Assembly: GCF_000151665.1 (NCBI RefSeq)
Contig: NW_013171838.1
Span: forward strand, 1,290,788-1,354,787
Source of the DNA: Blastocystis hominis
Taxonomy: Eukaryota; Sar; Bigyra; Opalinata; Blastocystidae
Reading direction: 5' to 3'
DNA length: 64,000 nucleotides
The translations under genes were made by a program, and so were the position numbers. Positions 61,090 to 64,000 of this stretch are shown in pieces. How positions within the stretch are numbered: position 1 is the stretch's first letter; each line of letters starts with the position of its first letter. Below the pieces are notes generated by a model. That model made no database searches, was not told the DNA's origin, and saw nothing but the letters and a program-made list of their open reading frames with translations.

Positions 61090-62382
61090 TTAAAGTTCTA
61101 CAATCGTGACTTGGAAGTTCGAGTATAAGTGCGAGATAGTTGTATCACCACCGCGTGTCACAACGAGTTGTAATCCACCCTCTTTTAACGGTGAAAATAT
61201 AGATGTGCCAGAGACGTTCATTGTTGGGGTTGGGTTGTCAAGTGTTGTCTTCAGCAACGTTGCTTGAGACGTAGTGATTACCAAGGTCGGCGTGTCTGTA
61301 AAGCCTACGAATGCCTGTTCGTAGTTACCACACTTGAGACTCAAATTAATCGTGACCAGATACTTGCTGTTCGAAGATAACATGAGTCCTTCCGTCAAGT
61401 TCGAATTGTCTGATCCGAGTATCTCGGATACGACGGTGTGACCACTACCAGACCAAGAGTACGTGAACGTCTTGGAGAGCTTGGCAGGCGGTGTTGAAAA
61501 GGATATTCCACTGCTAGTCACGTTCAGCAAGTACGATCCTGCTGTAGTCGGCACGGTCAACTTGCTCACACTCGATCCATAATTGATCACGATACATTGT
61601 TCTTCATTCGTACATCCAAGAATATCTTTATAGATTACATTGGAGTCAAGGATGCTCGTTGTGGGTACTTCAGTATTTGTCTCGTTCTTGAAGACGAAGT
61701 AGCCAGAAGAGTTATTCATCGCAGGCACGTTCACACCGAATGCACTATTGCCCTTGTAAGCAATGAGACACAGGTTCGTCGACTGCACGCCGAGGCAATC
61801 GTGGAATAGAGTTGAGGCGTTCATTGTCTCGAATGTATACTGAATTCCGAAAGCCCCAGCCTCTACTCCTTTCAGGATGTACGTCCCGGACTGATCTGGC
61901 AGGAACAGATCTTTACGAGTGCTCGTTGTCGAGTTCCAGTTGGCAATCGCGTACTTGTTCGATGTGGTACCGAGACCGATAGCCGTGTTGATCGTAGTCG
62001 CACTGAATAACAAGAACGAAGGATTGCCATCTTCGTCCATGTTCAGCACGTACTTGCCGCTACCCGGCAGATCGAGCTCACCGAATGTGCTATTGCTGGT
62101 AAAGTATGGAATCGTACCTTGAGTGGCGATGGTGATTGCCTGACTGTTGCTGTCTTTGAAGTACGAATTGTCGAGCGTGGTGAAGTCTTCAGACTCTAGG
62201 CTACTCGCATCAACCCAGGTGAAGTCGTTGTTGTAATTGCTGAGCACGAAGGTGCCATTCCCGCTCGGTAATGCGAAGGTCTTGAATGCTCCATTATGGT
62301 AGTACTGGAGGCCAGTCGCCATCTCCTTGCGTTTGAACACTCCGTTCTGGAGATATACAAGTTTCTCTGATGAGGTTGACAT
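61090..62382 (-). CDS. Fibre-like structural protein with beta repeats
   Basis: A 430-residue protein starting MSTSSEKLVYLQNGVFKRKE in the context ATAATAAATG. It contains about five degenerate repeats of the form L-x-LP-x-x-(S/T)G-x-Y-x-L (ALPSGNGTFVLSN, DLPGSGKYVLNMD, FLPDQSGTYILKG, TVPTTAGSYLLNV). This pattern is typical of trimeric viral fibre or tail-spike shafts. The last 130 residues form a strand-rich globular part (FTYSWSGSGHTVVSEIL... to FQVTIVEL), like a receptor-binding head. It is divergent from the capsid gene across a 98-nt region holding two hairpins. A role in host-cell attachment is inferred. Confidence 0.65.
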   Translation of the reverse strand: MSTSSEKLVYLQNGVFKRKEMATGLQYYHNGAFKTFALPSGNGTFVLSNYNNDFTWVDASSLESEDFTTLDNSYFKDSNSQAITIATQGTIPYFTSNSTFGELDLPGSGKYVLNMDEDGNPSFLLFSATTINTAIGLGTTSNKYAIANWNSTTSTRKDLFLPDQSGTYILKGVEAGAFGIQYTFETMNASTLFHDCLGVQSTNLCLIAYKGNSAFGVNVPAMNNSSGYFVFKNETNTEVPTTSILDSNVIYKDILGCTNEEQCIVINYGSSVSKLTVPTTAGSYLLNVTSSGISFSTPPAKLSKTFTYSWSGSGHTVVSEILGSDNSNLTEGLMLSSNSKYLVTINLSLKCGNYEQAFVGFTDTPTLVITTSQATLLKTTLDNPTPTMNVSGTSIFSPLKEGGLQLVVTRGGDTTISHLYSNFQVTIVEL

Positions 62383-62427
62383 TTATTATAAGGCGAGAAC
62401 GTTTTTTTTCTTTACTTGCTATAGCAA

Positions 62428-62472
62428 GGGGCAGCGAAGCTGCCCCGGGGAGAAAAACAAAGTTTTTCTCCC
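62428..62472. repeat. Two adjacent mini-hairpins H8 and H9 in the fibre/capsid divergent promoter region
   Basis: H8 is GGGGCAGC-GAA-GCTGCCCC (62428-62446). H9 is GGGAGAAAAAC-AAA-GTTTTTCTCCC (62448-62472, 11-bp stem). H9 ends 8 nt before the capsid ATG. Confidence 0.92.
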
Positions 62473-62480
62473 TATAGTAA

Positions 62481-63770
62481 ATGGCAACTACAATTCCTCC
62501 TGTGCATAACTACGAATCGCAGATTGTGTTCAGCAATCAGTACAATAACATCAAGTCGACCGATGTGATCAATTGGACGATCGCTCCATCCGGTGATGAC
62601 GTGTACTTCAATCTCTACAAGTCACGAATGACCTTCAAGCTCAAGATCACCGGGTTGGCAAATAATGCTAGCAGTTCGTCGAAGGATATCTATGTTCCGG
62701 TGAAGAAGAACATGTCGGGCATTGTGAACAACACGAAGGTCACATACACCTATTGGAATGGTGAGAACTTGGCGTCCTTGCCTCTGAGCGCAGACAATGA
62801 GAACATCGGTCAGATCCGGTCACTCTTGAATGCGCTCACGGACAACAAGCACAACAATGTGGTGAATGAAGGATTGAAGGAACTGTCCTACATCTACTAC
62901 GATGACCGTGACTACGATACAACCGATAAAACCGCGAGAACTGCGGCCATCCTGGGTCGACCTTATGGCGGGAAGTTATTCTACAACATGCTCAAGTTCG
63001 TACAGCCCAACAATTCGACCACGGCGTACACGACGATCAATGTGAACTTTGCAGACATCTTCGAAGGTTGTTCTCAGGAACGATTCATCAATCTCACGCA
63101 GATGGATGCTCAGATCTATCCCACGAACGACGATGCATACTTCTACATCGATGCTGGCAAAATCAATACCGCTACAAGTCCGGACGATGTTCCATCAGCC
63201 ACGGCTTTCACCGGTGTATACTTCGATACGTGCACGCTTTGGTATCACAGTTACAAGACGAGCGATGATTCGACCTTCGATCCTGAAGACACTCAGTTGG
63301 TGAAGAACCAGATCATGACCAAGACGTTCCGTATTCCAAGTGGACAGGGATTCATCGATGATCGTGTGTTGGTTAACTTCCCCGTCAAGATGATGTTCAT
63401 GATGTTCACGGACGACAATGGCGATTTCTCGACTCTCAAGGACATTCGATTCAAACGTATCTCCTTGAACATCGCTGGTGAACAGAAGCGCATCATCAAT
63501 GTGGACAACACGAACACACCCGACGGCATTGATCACACTTTCTTCGAATGGATGGACTATCTTTGCAATAGTCGTTCCGACGAGTACGACACGCTGTTGA
63601 CGTACAAGACGTGGTTGAATCAGTTCCGAATCTTCGCCTTCCCGTTGGCCGAGTGGTTCCCGATGCGAGCATCGAATCAGATCCAGTTCGAAATCGAGTT
63701 GGAAGACGAGGTTGCAGCGACGATCCAGATGCACCTCATCATGATCCGTGCCAACACTGTGGGAGCGTAG
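62481..63770 (+). CDS. Candidate major capsid protein (double jelly-roll type)
   Basis: An intact 429-residue ORF starting MATTIPPVHNYESQIVFSNQ in the context AGTAAATG. The N-terminal phrase (INWTIAPSGDDVYFNLYKSRMTF...) and the C-terminal phrase (LNQFRIFAFPLAEWFPMRASNQIQFEIELED) have the look of viral jelly-roll capsid proteins of Polintons and adintoviruses: a strand-rich protein with an aromatic-rich last barrel and no cysteine-rich domains. The length fits the smaller members. Context supports it, since polymerase, integrase and fibre lie in the same unit. A penton protein is the main alternative. No residue is diagnostic by eye. Confidence 0.55.
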   Translation: MATTIPPVHNYESQIVFSNQYNNIKSTDVINWTIAPSGDDVYFNLYKSRMTFKLKITGLANNASSSSKDIYVPVKKNMSGIVNNTKVTYTYWNGENLASLPLSADNENIGQIRSLLNALTDNKHNNVVNEGLKELSYIYYDDRDYDTTDKTARTAAILGRPYGGKLFYNMLKFVQPNNSTTAYTTINVNFADIFEGCSQERFINLTQMDAQIYPTNDDAYFYIDAGKINTATSPDDVPSATAFTGVYFDTCTLWYHSYKTSDDSTFDPEDTQLVKNQIMTKTFRIPSGQGFIDDRVLVNFPVKMMFMMFTDDNGDFSTLKDIRFKRISLNIAGEQKRIINVDNTNTPDGIDHTFFEWMDYLCNSRSDEYDTLLTYKTWLNQFRIFAFPLAEWFPMRASNQIQFEIELEDEVAATIQMHLIMIRANTVGA

Positions 63771-63802
63771 GGGAGCCGCAGGTTTGTATGGTAACTAATA
63801 TC

Positions 63803-63815
63803 ACTTAAAGATTTC
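63803..63815 (+). promoter_or_regulatory. Shared upstream motif ATCACTTAAAGATTT (candidate element promoter)
   Basis: The motif CACTTAAAGATTT occurs 23-35 nt before the ATG at 63838. It also occurs on the minus strand about 10-30 nt before the polymerase ATG (57664-57682, CCACTTAAAGATTTTG). I found no other copy in the window. Confidence 0.45.
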
Positions 63816-63837
63816 AATAAATAAATATAAATAGATA

Positions 63838-63909
63838 TGAGCAACAAGATTCAGGTTTTCGATCTTTCCAATGCTTCCAATATGTCTCTCACTTCGAATG
63901 GATTCATGT
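63838..63909 (+). CDS. Start of a further element ORF, short or frameshifted
   Basis: ATG 63838 opens MSNKIQVFDLSNASNMSLTS and stops at TAA 63907-63909 after 23 codons. It is preceded by CACTTAAAGATTT and an AT-rich leader like those of other element genes, so a real gene start is likely. The rest may be in another frame or beyond the window. Confidence 0.35.
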
Positions 63910-64000
63910 AAGTAGATGTGTGGAACAAGATTCTGGTCATGGTTATTTCCAACACCTTTAACATTTCTCCCTACAAAGGCTAGCCACTTGCGGAGATATC

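Noticed and set aside
62428-62472. Hairpins H8/H9 as simple transcription terminators
   Set aside because: They lie between two divergent start codons, not after a gene, so a terminator role alone does not explain the family.

Overview
The window looks like nuclear DNA of a small, gene-dense protist, most likely Blastocystis or a close stramenopile relative. Three things point there. Introns are numerous and very short: I resolved many by reading-frame continuity and most are 29-32 nt, often exactly 31, with GT...AG ends. Genes almost touch each other. The octamer TGTTTGTT sits just after many genes, and this is the Blastocystis 3'-processing signal known to create stop codons by polyadenylation. 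The species call is inference; the introns and octamers are seen directly.

Layout. 1-1.8 kb is AT-rich and shows no gene. 1.8-10.6 kb holds a SET/MYND methyltransferase, an HMG-box protein, a C2H2 zinc-finger protein, a nidogen-like membrane receptor, tRNA-Arg and a RanBP2-finger membrane protein. 10.9-15.6 kb holds tRNA-Lys and two tandem divergent Hsp70 genes, the second with two in-frame stops. 15.6-27.9 kb holds an RRM protein, a bacterial-type alpha-2-macroglobulin, an EH-domain protein with a collagen-like stretch, an ELM2/PHD chromatin protein and ribosomal protein eS26. 28-43 kb holds an EGF/Ig-like membrane protein, a CH-domain protein, ubiquilin, an ING-type PHD protein, an ABC half-transporter, a thioredoxin, a putative transcription factor, a PX-domain protein interrupted by an assembly gap, and a MORN/leucine-rich protein. 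43.3-50.1 kb holds a very large protein of unknown function and NMD3. 50.5-52.7 kb holds a putative-Ig membrane protein that lacks its 5' end.

From about 52.7 kb to the right edge lies at least 11 kb of a Polinton/Maverick-type element (integrated DNA virus). It has an intact protein-primed family B DNA polymerase, a retroviral-type integrase broken by two frameshifts, a fibre-like repeat protein, a candidate jelly-roll capsid protein and several unknown ORFs. Its right end is outside the window. Its ORFs mostly start in the context TAAATG.

The most unusual signal is a family of perfect GC-rich mini-hairpins confined to the element. Each has an 8-11 bp stem and a 3-nt loop, usually C-GAA-G or C-AAA-G. 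They lie between genes, in frame inside two ORFs, and as a cluster that breaks a third ORF. The second strong signal is the near-fixed spacing T-N4-TGTTTGTT at gene ends. It predicts that four genes get their UAA stop only after polyadenylation.
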